Assembly (NCBI GenBank): GCA_945635805.1
Contig: CALZCW010000031.1
Span: 1 to 7,074 of the forward strand
Direction: 5' to 3'
DNA: 7,074 nucleotides
From: an uncultured Clostridia bacterium
GTDB lineage: Bacteria; Bacillota; Clostridia; Oscillospirales; Oscillospiraceae
Shown here: positions 1-6,561 of the stretch, in pieces
Position numbering within the stretch: the stretch's first letter is position 1
Layout of the letters: each line of letters opens with the position of its first letter
The notes under the pieces: generated by a model
The model's database searches: none
What the model was told of the DNA's origin: nothing
The model's input: the letters and a program-made list of their open reading frames with translations, nothing else
Translations under genes and position numbers: made by a program

Positions 1-47
1 GCCTGGGTCTTCCCGCAGAAGGAGCAGCGGATCAGTTTTTCTGCCAA
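1..47 (-). CDS. clpX: ClpX N-terminus (ATP-dependent unfoldase), partial
   Basis: Only the first 15 codons and two more bases are in the window; the gene continues past the left edge. The visible residues read (M)AEKLIRCSFCGKTQ, with CxxC at residues 8-11. This matches the start of the ClpX zinc-binding domain, whose first cysteine pair normally appears as CSFCGK. ClpX is the AAA+ unfoldase that recognises and threads substrates into ClpP; the N-terminal zinc domain dimerises and binds adaptors and substrates. The start is TTG at 47-45, chosen because a strong Shine-Dalgarno lies six bases upstream and no ATG fits. The gene follows clpP by 16 bases, as expected for a tig-clpP-clpX operon. The ATPase motifs lie outside the window, so the identification rests on the short N-terminus plus context. 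Confidence 0.9.
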   Translation of the reverse strand, partial: MAEKLIRCSFCGKTQ

Positions 48-53
48 AGCAAT

Positions 54-62
54 CTCTCCTTA
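54..62 (-). promoter_or_regulatory. Ribosome binding site of clpX
   Basis: On the minus strand this reads TAAGGAGAG, followed by six bases (ATTGCT) and a TTG codon. It lies entirely in the 16-base gap after the clpP stop codon. The strong match and good spacing support TTG as the clpX start. Confidence 0.8.
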
Positions 63-63
63 A

Positions 64-645
64 TTATCTCTGATAAATTACCTTGTCGACGATGCCGTAA
101 TCCTTTGCTTCCTCTGCCGTCAGGAAGTGGTCGCGCTCACAATCTGCCGTGATCTGTTCCACTGTCTTGCCGGTATTGGCAGCCAGAATTTGGTTAAGCC
201 GTTTCTTCATGTCCAGGATGCGCTGGGCGTGGATCTGGATATCCGTCACCTGGCCCTGAGCGCCGCCGGAGGGCTGATGGATCATGATCTCGGCGTTGGG
301 CAGGGCGATGCGCTTGCCCTTTGCGCCGGAGGACAGCAGGAACGCGCCCATAGACGCGGCCATGCCGATGCAGATGGTGGAAACATCACACTTGACATAC
401 TGCATGGTGTCGTAGATCGCCATACCGGCGGTGACACTGCCGCCGGGGCTGTTGATATAAAGCTGGATGTCCTTTTCCGGATCCTGTGCCTCCAGATACA
501 GAAGCTGTGCAACGATCAAACTGGCATTGGTGTCGTTGACCTCCTCCGCCAAAAAAACAATACGGTCATTGAGCAGCCGGGAGAAAATATCGTAGGAACG
601 CTCTCCCCTGCTGGTCTGCTCTACAACATACGGTACAAAACTCAT
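64..645 (-). CDS. clpP: ATP-dependent Clp protease proteolytic subunit ClpP
   Basis: This is the serine peptidase that forms the barrel-shaped tetradecameric core of ClpXP and ClpAP/ClpCP and degrades unfolded polypeptides in the cytoplasm. The product is 193 residues, the usual bacterial length. The catalytic triad is complete: Ser98 in GMAASMGAF, His123 in MIHQPSGG and Asp172 in ERDHFL, the same numbering as in Bacillus subtilis ClpP. The oligomer-forming N-terminus ([22 protein letters not shown]) and the substrate-groove motif [11 protein letters not shown] (about 64-74) are present. The reading frame is open for eight codons further upstream, but the ATG at 645-643 is preferred: GAAAGGAG sits about seven bases before it, and the protein then begins [10 protein letters not shown] as in relatives. 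The gene is 52 bases after tig and 16 before clpX. I see no promoter in the tig-clpP gap, so it is probably transcribed from upstream of tig. Confidence 0.98.
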   Translation of the reverse strand: MSFVPYVVEQTSRGERSYDIFSRLLNDRIVFLAEEVNDTNASLIVAQLLYLEAQDPEKDIQLYINSPGGSVTAGMAIYDTMQYVKCDVSTICIGMAASMGAFLLSSGAKGKRIALPNAEIMIHQPSGGAQGQVTDIQIHAQRILDMKKRLNQILAANTGKTVEQITADCERDHFLTAEEAKDYGIVDKVIYQR

Positions 646-697
646 AGCAATGCTCCTTTCTCGAAACATTCACAATTCTAACCGCAACCGAGATAGA

Positions 698-2005
698 TTA
701 TTCCTCGTCCTTCTTCTCCTCTGCCTTGGGCGCCACGGCAACGGCGCTGTCAGCGATGAGGCGGGCAGCCTTGCGAACCTGCAGATCACCCTTCATGCCG
801 TCAAGATCCAGAATCTCCTTGACCTTTTCCACATCGAGCTTGTAGGACTCGGCCAGCTTGCCATATTCTTCCTCGCACTCTTCCTCGGTCACCTCAATCT
901 TTTCCGCGTCGACCACGGCGTCGAGCATGACATTGGTCTTAACGGAGGACAGCGCACCGGGACGAAGGCTGTTCTTGATGTTGTCCAGGTTTCCGCCCAT
1001 CATCTGCGCGTAGGCTTCGAGGGACGCGCCCTGGCTGCGGAGCTCGTAATCCATGCGCTCCATCTGGCGCTCCAGTTCCTCTTCCACCATGCTGTCGGGG
1101 ATCTCGACGGTCATGTTGGCGACGGCCTTTTCGATGGCGGCGTTCTCAAAAGCGCGGTCGATACCGGCCTGCTTCTCGTCGCGGATACGCTTTTCGATGT
1201 CGGCGCGCAGCTCCGCCATGGTGTCAAATTCAGACACGTCCTTGACAAACTCGTCGTCCTTCTCGGGCACGACGGTCTCCTTGACCTCGCGGACCTTGAC
1301 CTTGAAGACCACGGGGGCGCCTGCCAGAGACTTTTCATGGTAGTTTTCCGGGAAGGTGACGTTGATGTCCTTCTCCTCGCCGGCGCTCATGCCCACGACC
1401 TGCTCCTCAAAGCCGGGAATAAAGGTGTGGGAGCCGAGCTTCAGCTCATAGTCTTCGCCCTTGCCGCCGGCAAAGGCCACGCCGTCCTTGAAGCCCTCAA
1501 AGTCGATGACAGCCGTATCGCCCTCAGCGGCGGCACGGTCAACGGTGGTGATGCGGGCGACGTTTTGCGCCATGCGCTCCACCTCGGCGTCGATCTCGCT
1601 CTCGCTGACTTCCGCGTCGGTCTTCTCAACTTCCAGACCCTTGTACTGGCCCAGGGTGACCTCGGGATAGAGGTCGGTCTCAATAACGAGGGTGACGGAA
1701 TCGTCGTCGCCGATGTCCAGCTTGGAAACGCCGGGTCTGCCGACAGGCTTCATGTCCTGGGTCAGGACGCACTCCTTATAAATGTCGGGGAACATCTCCT
1801 CGATGGCATCCTCAAAGAACACATGCTTGCCGTAAGCCGCTTCAATGACCACGCGGGGCGCCTTGCCCTTACGGAAGCCGGGCATATTGATATCCTTGCG
1901 GACCTTGAGATAGACCTTGTTCAGGGACGGCTCCAGCTCTGCACGGGTGATCTCCACGGTTACCTTTGCATGGACGGCTTCTTTCTCGACGTTTTTAACA
2001 TTCAT
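698..2005 (-). CDS. tig: Trigger factor, ribosome-associated chaperone / peptidyl-prolyl isomerase
   Basis: Trigger factor docks at the ribosomal exit tunnel and shields nascent chains; its FKBP-like domain can isomerise prolyl bonds. The 435-residue product has the family's usual length and order: an N-terminal ribosome-binding domain (about 1-150) with the signature GFRKGKAP at 43-50, an FKBP-type domain (about 157-243, including GDTAVIDFEGF and the FIPGFEEQVVGM block at 195-206), and a helical C-terminal chaperone domain (about 250-425). It ends in a charged Lys/Glu/Asp-rich tail, which is common in this family. The start ATG has AGGAGG nine bases upstream. It is the first gene of a tig-clpP-clpX unit, which pairs nascent-chain folding with degradation of failures. 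A promoter with an extended -10 lies in the preceding 110 bases. Confidence 0.98.
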   Translation of the reverse strand: MNVKNVEKEAVHAKVTVEITRAELEPSLNKVYLKVRKDINMPGFRKGKAPRVVIEAAYGKHVFFEDAIEEMFPDIYKECVLTQDMKPVGRPGVSKLDIGDDDSVTLVIETDLYPEVTLGQYKGLEVEKTDAEVSESEIDAEVERMAQNVARITTVDRAAAEGDTAVIDFEGFKDGVAFAGGKGEDYELKLGSHTFIPGFEEQVVGMSAGEEKDINVTFPENYHEKSLAGAPVVFKVKVREVKETVVPEKDDEFVKDVSEFDTMAELRADIEKRIRDEKQAGIDRAFENAAIEKAVANMTVEIPDSMVEEELERQMERMDYELRSQGASLEAYAQMMGGNLDNIKNSLRPGALSSVKTNVMLDAVVDAEKIEVTEEECEEEYGKLAESYKLDVEKVKEILDLDGMKGDLQVRKAARLIADSAVAVAPKAEEKKDEE

Positions 2006-2027
2006 TTTGTTTTTCCTCCTATGTGTC

Positions 2028-2041
2028 GCGCCGCAGGGCGC
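2028..2041 (-). other. Small GC-rich hairpin in the tig leader
   Basis: The transcript would contain GCGCC, a four-base CUGC loop and GGCGC, a perfect five-base-pair stem extendable by one G-U pair. It lies between the predicted promoter and the AGGAGG of tig, ending seven bases before that site. There is no T-run, so it is not a terminator. It could stabilise the mRNA 5' end or be chance; no riboswitch architecture is visible. Confidence 0.4.
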
Positions 2042-2065
2042 ACATTTTCAGTAGATAGCCGATAT

Positions 2066-2094
2066 ATTTTAGCAGATATAAAGCGAAAATACAA
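2066..2094 (-). promoter_or_regulatory. Candidate sigma-A promoter of tig-clpP-clpX
   Basis: On the minus strand, TTGTAT (2094-2089) is followed by an exact 17-base spacer and TAAAAT (2071-2066). The spacer ends in TGC, which gives the extended TGn -10 motif. The predicted transcription start is about 50 bases upstream of the tig ATG. The surroundings are markedly AT-rich compared with the flanking genes. I see no CtsR-type tandem heptamers or CIRCE inverted repeat here, so heat-shock control is not indicated by sequence. Confidence 0.65.
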
Positions 2095-2115
2095 GCTGTT
2101 TTTTCTGAAATCCGG

Positions 2116-2805
2116 CTATTTCACACGAATTGGGCAAAAACGGACAAAATCCGCGGCGCAAAGCCGGTATTCCACCCCGTCAAACAGCCCCTCCAGGGCC
2201 AGCTTGTGGCTGTCGCCGTGGAGATGGCCGTAGCAGCAGAGGGTGACGCCGTAGCGCTTCAGCAGCGCAAGAATCTCGGGGCACTCATAGCCGCTGTACC
2301 GGGGCGGATAATGGAGAAAACATATTTTTTCCCTCTCCCCTGCCGCTTTTAACGAGGTTTCCAGGCGGATCAGTTCCCGCTTGAACACCTTGTCGTTGTG
2401 ACTGCCCAGCGCCGCGTCCTCCTCAAAAAACCAGCCCCGGGTGCCGCAGATGGCGATATTCTCATATTCGTAGGCGTTGTTGTTCAGGACGTACATGTCT
2501 GAAAAGCCGTTTTCCTCGCAAAATTTGTAGAATTTCGTTGCCGTGGTCCACCAATAATCGTGATTGCCCTTGAGGATGATCTTGCGGCCCGGAATGGCGT
2601 TGATAAAGGCAAAATCCTCTCTGGCTGCCGACAGGTCCATGGCCCAGGAGAGGTCGCCCAGCAGGATGGTGGTGTCCTCAGGCCCAATGACGGAAAAGCC
2701 CTCACGGAGCTTCTCCACATAGCCGTTCCACGCGCCGCCGAACACGTCCATGGGCTTATCGGAGCCAAAGGACAAATGCAGATCGCCAATGGCATAAAGG
2801 GCCAT
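2116..2805 (-). CDS. Calcineurin-like metallophosphoesterase (COG1768-like)
   Basis: This is a 229-residue cytoplasmic hydrolase of the dimetal metallophosphoesterase superfamily. All signature blocks are visible in order: GDLHL (Asp8, His10), GDLSW (Asp51), KGNHDYWW (Asn81, His82), a histidine in FLHYPP (His165) and GHLHG (His194, His196). These are the two-metal ligands and the phosphate-handling histidine. The combination of GNHDYWW and YGHLHG resembles the predicted phosphohydrolases grouped as COG1768; that assignment is from memory of the family. The substrate is unknown, and no signal peptide or membrane segment is seen. The ATG is preceded by AAGGAGG, which overlaps the stop codon of the upstream dipeptidase gene (14 bases between genes), so translation is probably coupled. 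It looks like the last gene of the lepB run. No terminator is visible after its TAG stop. Confidence 0.9.
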   Translation of the reverse strand: MALYAIGDLHLSFGSDKPMDVFGGAWNGYVEKLREGFSVIGPEDTTILLGDLSWAMDLSAAREDFAFINAIPGRKIILKGNHDYWWTTATKFYKFCEENGFSDMYVLNNNAYEYENIAICGTRGWFFEEDAALGSHNDKVFKRELIRLETSLKAAGEREKICFLHYPPRYSGYECPEILALLKRYGVTLCCYGHLHGDSHKLALEGLFDGVEYRLCAADFVRFCPIRVK

Positions 2806-2819
2806 CCGACCGCCTCCTT

Positions 2820-3746
2820 TCAGAAAAGATGGAGCAGATTGGTATAGAAAATGCGGTCCAGCAGCGCTTCCGCATAGCCCTGCCCGCGCAAAAACTCATA
2901 AAAACCGGCAAAATCCGACAGGTCGGAAAAACCGCCCGCCAATTCCTCACAGCCATCCAGATCGCCGCCGATGGCCACATGATCCTCCCCACAGAGCCGG
3001 AGCATATGCTCCAAATGCTGCTGTAACACGGAAAAATCGGCGTTTTCGCCCAAAAATGGCGGGTAAAGGTTCAGACCCACCGTGCCGCCGCTTTCCGCAA
3101 CGGCGCGTAGCTGATCGTCCGTCAGATTACGGGTATGCTCACACAGCACCCGGCAGTTGGAATGGCTGGCAAGAATGGGACGCCGGGCAATTCTGGCCAG
3201 ATCCCAAAAAGCCCGCTCAGACAGATGGCTGACGTCGATCAGAATTCCAAGTTTCTCCGCCGTTCTGACAAACTCCTCGCCCCGGGCAGAAAGGCCCTGT
3301 GTGGAACTGTGGCAGCCTGCCAGAGCGTTGTCAGCGTTCCAGGTCAGGGTTGTCATAACAAAGCCCTCGTTCTTCAGAAACGCAAGCCTCGCCGGGTCAC
3401 AGCCGATGACCTCCGGCCCCTCAACGGACAGCAGCGCGGCAGTTTTCCCTTTCTCATTTAACGCCGTGACTTCCTCCGCCGTGGCTGCAAAGGCGATCCG
3501 GTCGGCGTTGTGTTCGACCTCCTGCCGCAGCTTTTTCAGCGGCAGGGTCAGCATTTCCTCCACGGTGCAGGGTGCGCCTTCACTGCATCCGGCGTAGCTG
3601 CAAAAAGCAAACACCTGCGCGTAAGCCCGGAAGGCAGACGCCTTTCCAAGGTCGATATGGCAGGTGTTTTCCGCAAGCTGTTCCCCACGGTACCAAAGCT
3701 CGAAAGCCGTATCGCAGTGTCCGTCAAAGAAACGAATCCGATTCAA
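2820..3746 (-). CDS. Membrane dipeptidase-type peptidase, family M19
   Basis: M19 (renal dipeptidase-like) enzymes are dizinc hydrolases of dipeptides, some accepting D-residues. Numbered from the TTG start, the 308-residue product has the expected ligands: His10 and Asp12 in GHCDT, Glu109 in SVEG, His174 in DVSH and His195 in ASHSN. The GGDLDG motif at about 260-265 carries the likely catalytic Asp. The protein is slightly short for the family but ends in the expected place, with NLLHLF in place of the usual NFLRV-type end. No signal peptide is seen, so it is probably cytoplasmic. The frame is open to an ATG at 3803, but that start would overlap yraN much further and has a poorly spaced binding site. 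The TTG at 3746-3744 has GGGAGG six bases before it and puts HxD near the N-terminus, as in relatives. It overlaps the end of yraN by 23 bases. The actual substrate is unknown. Confidence 0.93.
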   Translation of the reverse strand: MNRIRFFDGHCDTAFELWYRGEQLAENTCHIDLGKASAFRAYAQVFAFCSYAGCSEGAPCTVEEMLTLPLKKLRQEVEHNADRIAFAATAEEVTALNEKGKTAALLSVEGPEVIGCDPARLAFLKNEGFVMTTLTWNADNALAGCHSSTQGLSARGEEFVRTAEKLGILIDVSHLSERAFWDLARIARRPILASHSNCRVLCEHTRNLTDDQLRAVAESGGTVGLNLYPPFLGENADFSVLQQHLEHMLRLCGEDHVAIGGDLDGCEELAGGFSDLSDFAGFYEFLRGQGYAEALLDRIFYTNLLHLF

Positions 3747-4101
3747 AGGCGTCCTCCCAATGCCGGAGCTCCGGCTTTTTTGTGGCAAGCCCCTCGGGGG
3801 CATAGACCTCGATCACGTCAAAGCGGGGCTGCTTATTCGTCTCGTGCTGGGCAAGATACATCGCCGCAGTCTGGCGCAGACGCTCCTGCTTGCGCCGGTC
3901 GACAAATTCCATGGCCTCGGCAAATTTTGCGCTTTTGCGCAGCTTGACCTCGACAAAAACCAGATATTTCTTATTCTCCGCGATAATGTCGATCTCGCCG
4001 AAGCGGCATCGGTAGTTGACGCCGACGAGCTCATAGTGCTTTTTCCGCAGATACTCCGCCGCAAGGCTCTCGCCCCAAGGCCCCAGCAGATCAGTTGCCA
4101 T
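3724..4101 (-). CDS. yraN: UPF0102 protein YraN, endonuclease-like fold
   Basis: The 125-residue product matches the YraN/UPF0102 family in length and motifs: G(E)xxAAxYL near the N-terminus (Glu12), FGEIDIIA at 34-41 (Glu36, Asp38) and VFVEVK at 48-53 (Glu51, Lys53). These residues form a PD-(D/E)xK-like nuclease core resembling Holliday-junction resolvases and restriction enzymes. The biochemical activity of the family is not established, so nuclease function is an inference from fold. It starts inside the last codons of rnhB (11-base overlap, shifted frame) with only a weak binding site, so it is probably translated by coupling to rnhB. Next to rnhB is the usual place for this gene in many bacteria. 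The dipeptidase start overlaps its 3' end. Confidence 0.95.
   Translation of the reverse strand: MATDLLGPWGESLAAEYLRKKHYELVGVNYRCRFGEIDIIAENKKYLVFVEVKLRKSAKFAEAMEFVDRRKQERLRQTAAMYLAQHETNKQPRFDVIEVYAPEGLATKKPELRHWEDAFESDSFL
3753..3758 (-). promoter_or_regulatory. Ribosome binding site deciding the dipeptidase TTG start
   Basis: GGGAGG on the minus strand lies within the yraN coding region, six bases before the TTG at 3746. This site favours the TTG start over the in-frame ATG 57 bases upstream. Confidence 0.7.
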
Positions 4102-4699
4102 AGAATTTCTTCAAGAAGGTGCGGCGGTGGATGGGGCACGGGCCATATTCCCGCAGGGCGTCATAATGAGCGCGGGTGCCGTAGCCCTTATGTACGGCAA
4201 AGCCGTATTGGGGATAGAGGGCGTCCTGCTCCTCCATAAAGCGGTCACGGGTGACCTTTGCCAAAATGGAGGCGGCGGCAATATTGGCGCTGAGGCTGTC
4301 GCCCTTGACAATGGTGCGCACGGGAATCTCGCCGAAGTCCGGCTCCCGGTTGCCATCCACCAGCGCAAGGTCAGGTGTTACGGCAAGCTGCTCAACGGCG
4401 CGGCCCATGGCCAGAAAGGTCGCCTGCAGAATGTTGATCTCATCGATGGTCTTTTCATCCACCAAGGCAATGCCGTAGGCAACCGCCTGCTCCACGATCA
4501 CATCGTACAGCGCACGGCGGCGGGCATCGGACAATTTTTTGGAGTCGTTCAACCCCTCGATCTCCAGATCCACCGGCAAAATCACAGCGGCGGCACAGAC
4601 AGGCCCTGCCAGAGGACCTCTGCCGGCCTCATCCACGCCGCAGATCAGGGAATACCCCTCTGAAAGGGCCGCGTGTTCATACTTCCAAAGCTCACTCAT
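4091..4699 (-). CDS. rnhB: Ribonuclease HII
   Basis: RNase HII cuts the RNA strand of RNA/DNA hybrids and incises at single ribonucleotides misincorporated in DNA. The 202-residue protein has the typical length and complete active site: [14 protein letters not shown] (Asp23, Glu24), DSKKLS at 52-57, VDG (Asp115), KGD (Asp134) followed by [10 protein letters not shown] at 143-152, and the KGYGT motif at 171-175 with the tyrosine used to sense the ribonucleotide 2'-OH. The ATG has GAGGAA about seven bases upstream; that site overlaps the stop codon of the preceding small gene, which ends nine bases earlier. It lies between the small hypothetical gene and yraN. The rbgA-rnhB-yraN neighbourhood is familiar in Firmicutes. 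Confidence 0.98.
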   Translation of the reverse strand: MSELWKYEHAALSEGYSLICGVDEAGRGPLAGPVCAAAVILPVDLEIEGLNDSKKLSDARRRALYDVIVEQAVAYGIALVDEKTIDEINILQATFLAMGRAVEQLAVTPDLALVDGNREPDFGEIPVRTIVKGDSLSANIAAASILAKVTRDRFMEEQDALYPQYGFAVHKGYGTRAHYDALREYGPCPIHRRTFLKKFYGN

Positions 4700-4708
4700 A
4701 TTGTTTCC

Positions 4709-4933
4709 TCAATCCGGCGTGAAGCTCAGGCGCTGCCGCAGACCGTCGACCACCAGGTCGTAGATCACGGTGCCGTCCTCCCGCACGGTCTTATCTATTG
4801 TATAGTCCTTGCCGGTGCAGTATGCTTTCGCGGCGCTGTCCGTGTCGTCCGTTTCGATCTCCGACACGAAAACGTCCCGCATCTGGTTGTTGCTGCACTG
4901 GTTGAATATCTCACGGATCAGTTCATAGGTCAT
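4709..4933 (-). CDS. Hypothetical 74-residue protein between rbgA and rnhB
   Basis: I do not recognise this protein. It is acidic and soluble, with no membrane segment or signal peptide. The N-terminal part (MTYELIREIFNQCSNNQM) looks helical; the rest is rich in Asp/Glu and threonine, with alternating patterns that suggest a small beta structure (IDKTVREDGTVIYDLVVDG at about 46-64). It has two separated cysteines (13 and 39), which is too few for a clear metal site. Evidence that it is real: the ATG has GGAGGTG seven bases upstream, it overlaps the end of rbgA by 11 bases in another frame, and its stop codon overlaps the rnhB ribosome binding site. It therefore fits into the operon without breaking the coupling chain. 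No function can be assigned. Context hints only at ribosome assembly or nucleic acid housekeeping. Confidence 0.8.
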   Translation of the reverse strand: MTYELIREIFNQCSNNQMRDVFVSEIETDDTDSAAKAYCTGKDYTIDKTVREDGTVIYDLVVDGLRQRLSFTPD

Positions 4934-5792
4934 CGCCGGGCACCTCCAGGGTAAATCGTCCGATCTTGCAGCTTCGGAATTCCTCCAGCAAGATCCTCGC
5001 CATGCGTTCCGTGTCGATCTCGCCTTTGGAAAGGAGGAAGCCGCGCTTTCTTCCGGCCTCGGTTAAAAGCTCCCAGCCGGGGGCATCCTCCGGCAGATCG
5101 ATCTTGTACCGCTGCCGCAGAGCCTCCGGGTAGCGCCGCCAGAGCAGCGCGATCAGATGACAGGCCAGCGTCTCCACATCAAGAATGTCGTCCTTTACCG
5201 CCCCGGTATAGGCAAGACGCCGGCCGACCTCCTCATCGTCAAACTTGGGCCACAGAATGCCGGGGGTGTCCAGAAGCAGCAGGCCCTTGTCCACCGTCAC
5301 CCACTGTTTTCCACGGGTCACGCCGGGACGGTTTTCCGCCTTGGCACCCTTACGGCCGGACACCTGATTGATAAAGGTAGACTTTCCCACGTTGGGGATG
5401 CCGACGATCATCAGCTTCAATGGCTTGTTGACAAAGCCCCGCTCCTGATAGCGCTGCAGCTTCTCCGCCAGAAGCTCCCGTACCGCCGGAATGAAGCGGT
5501 CGATGCCCTTGCGGCTTTTGCAGTCGGTCCGCAGCACGGTCAGCCCGCGGGCCTTGTAATACTCGCTCCATTTCGCCGTGGCGTCGGGGTCTGCCAGGTC
5601 GATACGGTTCAGAATCACCATGCGCGGCTTGCTTCCGCAGATGGCGTCAATATCCGGGTTGCGGCTGGAAATGGGGATCCGGGCGTCCAGCAGCTCGCAC
5701 ACGGCGTCCACCAGCTCCAGGTCCTCCTCCATCTTCCGGCGGGTCTTGGTCATGTGGCCCGGATACCACTGGATGTTCATTTTTTCGTCCAT
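4923..5792 (-). CDS. rbgA: Ribosome biogenesis GTPase RbgA (YlqF)
   Basis: RbgA is a circularly permuted GTPase that drives a late step of 50S subunit assembly. The permuted motif order is visible: G4 as LNRID at 61-65, then G1 GIPNVGKST at 131-139, G2 within RPGVTRG at 155-161, and G3 DTPG at 175-178. The N-terminal QWYPGHM holds the conserved histidine (His13 here, equivalent to His9 of B. subtilis RbgA). The C-terminal ANTAR-like helical region follows from about residue 190. Length is 289 residues, as in relatives. G4 carries NRxD rather than the common NKxD. The start at 5792 shares one base with the lepB stop (TGATG) and has GGAG ten bases upstream. An in-frame ATG at 5780 would match the B. 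subtilis N-terminus exactly and remains possible. The frame extends to an ATG at 5864, but that would lie inside lepB and add unrelated sequence. Confidence 0.95.
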   Translation of the reverse strand: MDEKMNIQWYPGHMTKTRRKMEEDLELVDAVCELLDARIPISSRNPDIDAICGSKPRMVILNRIDLADPDATAKWSEYYKARGLTVLRTDCKSRKGIDRFIPAVRELLAEKLQRYQERGFVNKPLKLMIVGIPNVGKSTFINQVSGRKGAKAENRPGVTRGKQWVTVDKGLLLLDTPGILWPKFDDEEVGRRLAYTGAVKDDILDVETLACHLIALLWRRYPEALRQRYKIDLPEDAPGWELLTEAGRKRGFLLSKGEIDTERMARILLEEFRSCKIGRFTLEVPGDDL

Positions 5793-6385
5793 CAGGAAAC
5801 TGCTCCGAAACGGCCAAAATCCCGTTCGCCGGTGACCGCATCCTTGCCCGGCAGGATGATGCACAGGACCTTGCCCAAGACCTGGTCCAGCTTGATCTGC
5901 CCGATGCTCTCCACCCGGCTGTCGGAGGAATGGTTGCGGTTGTCGCCCATGACGAAGATGCAGTCCTTCTCCACGGTCACCTCCATGGGAACCTCATAGA
6001 TGGGGAGCATTTCTTCATTGATGTACGGCTCATCCAGAACCACGCCGTCTACGCTGACGTAGAGCTCACCGTTGTTGTCATAGTCGATGCGGACCGTCTG
6101 GCCCTCGGTGGCAATGACCCGCTTGACGATGGGCTCGCCGTCGCGGAATTCCAGCTTGCGGGCGACGACGATATCGCCGTATTCCAGATCGCCCATGATG
6201 ACGTTGCTCTGCAGGGCCAGATAGTCGCCGTGATACAGGGTGGGCAGCATGGATTCCCCATTGACGCCCACCAGGCGTACCAAAAAGACGAACACCAAAG
6301 TGATGGCCGCCAGAATGTAGACCAGATCATGCAGCAGCGAATATATATCGTAAAGGAAGCTCCGCTTTTCTTTCTTTCCTTCCAT
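5792..6385 (-). CDS. lepB: Signal peptidase I
   Basis: This membrane-bound peptidase (family S26) cleaves signal peptides from exported proteins on the outer face of the cytoplasmic membrane. The 197-residue protein is of the short Gram-positive type with a single N-terminal membrane anchor (about 20-39), preceded by a basic start (MEGKKEKR) that predicts a cytoplasmic N-terminus. The Ser-Lys dyad is present: Ser45 in NGESMLPTL and Lys88 in IVKRVIA. The GDNRNHSSDSR box is at 147-157. The ATG has GGAGGG about eight bases upstream. It is the first gene after the valS terminator and probably the promoter-proximal gene of the operon; its stop overlaps the rbgA start by one base. No second membrane segment is seen at the C-terminus. 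Confidence 0.98.
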   Translation of the reverse strand: MEGKKEKRSFLYDIYSLLHDLVYILAAITLVFVFLVRLVGVNGESMLPTLYHGDYLALQSNVIMGDLEYGDIVVARKLEFRDGEPIVKRVIATEGQTVRIDYDNNGELYVSVDGVVLDEPYINEEMLPIYEVPMEVTVEKDCIFVMGDNRNHSSDSRVESIGQIKLDQVLGKVLCIILPGKDAVTGERDFGRFGAVS

Positions 6386-6441
6386 CAGCGTATCCCTCCA
6401 TCAAAGTCGTTATATGGGCGCGTCCGCCCGAAGCACTGAAC

Positions 6442-6468
6442 GTATAATTCTCTGAATAGGTATTATAC
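6442..6468 (-). repeat. Seven-base inverted repeat over the lepB -10 region
   Basis: GTATAAT (6468-6462) and ATTATAC (6448-6442) are perfect inverted copies separated by 13 bases. The first arm contains the predicted -10 hexamer. A second small, non-concentric palindrome (ATTC-AGA-GAAT, 6457-6447) lies between them. This could be an operator for a repressor or a chance feature of AT-rich promoter DNA. Confidence 0.35.
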
Positions 6469-6490
6469 ACGAAACCGCAATGGAAATAAA
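6462..6490 (-). promoter_or_regulatory. Candidate promoter of the lepB operon
   Basis: A perfect TATAAT (6467-6462) lies 76 bases before the lepB ATG. At a 17-base spacing the -35 would be TTTATT (6490-6485), a poor match, so the call rests on the -10 and on the AT-rich upstream stretch (6485-6520). A better placed -35 was not found. The position between a terminator and the first gene of the run fits a promoter. Confidence 0.5.
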
Positions 6491-6561
6491 GAAGAAATAA
6501 CAAAAATTCAAATTGTTTTTTCGCCGTATCGACCTCCCGGCCGGACGATTTTTTTACAGAC

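Noticed and set aside
127..681. Plus-strand open frame opposite clpP
   Set aside because: Antisense shadow of clpP with no recognisable domain or ribosome binding site.
2095..2130. Possible terminator after the phosphoesterase gene
   Set aside because: Only a five-pair GAAAT/ATTTC hairpin is present around the stop codon, followed by A-rich rather than T-rich sequence in the direction of transcription.
650..2233. A 527-codon plus-strand open frame opposite tig
   Set aside because: It runs antisense to a complete, well-conserved trigger factor gene. Its length reflects the codon bias of tig, its translation shows low-complexity Leu/Gly/His/Asp composition, and no family is recognisable.
3157..4663. 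Several plus-strand open frames opposite the dipeptidase, yraN and rnhB
   Set aside because: All are antisense to intact conserved genes, overlap each other in different frames and show no domain.
5157..6439. Plus-strand open frames of 280 and 169 codons opposite rbgA and lepB
   Set aside because: Antisense shadows with His/Val/Asp-rich translations typical of reverse-complemented high-GC codons.
6425..6445. GGGCG-GACG-CGCCC hairpin in the lepB leader as a riboswitch or attenuator
   Set aside because: The stem is five pairs, without a T-run, alternative pairing or conserved riboswitch core; too little to call.
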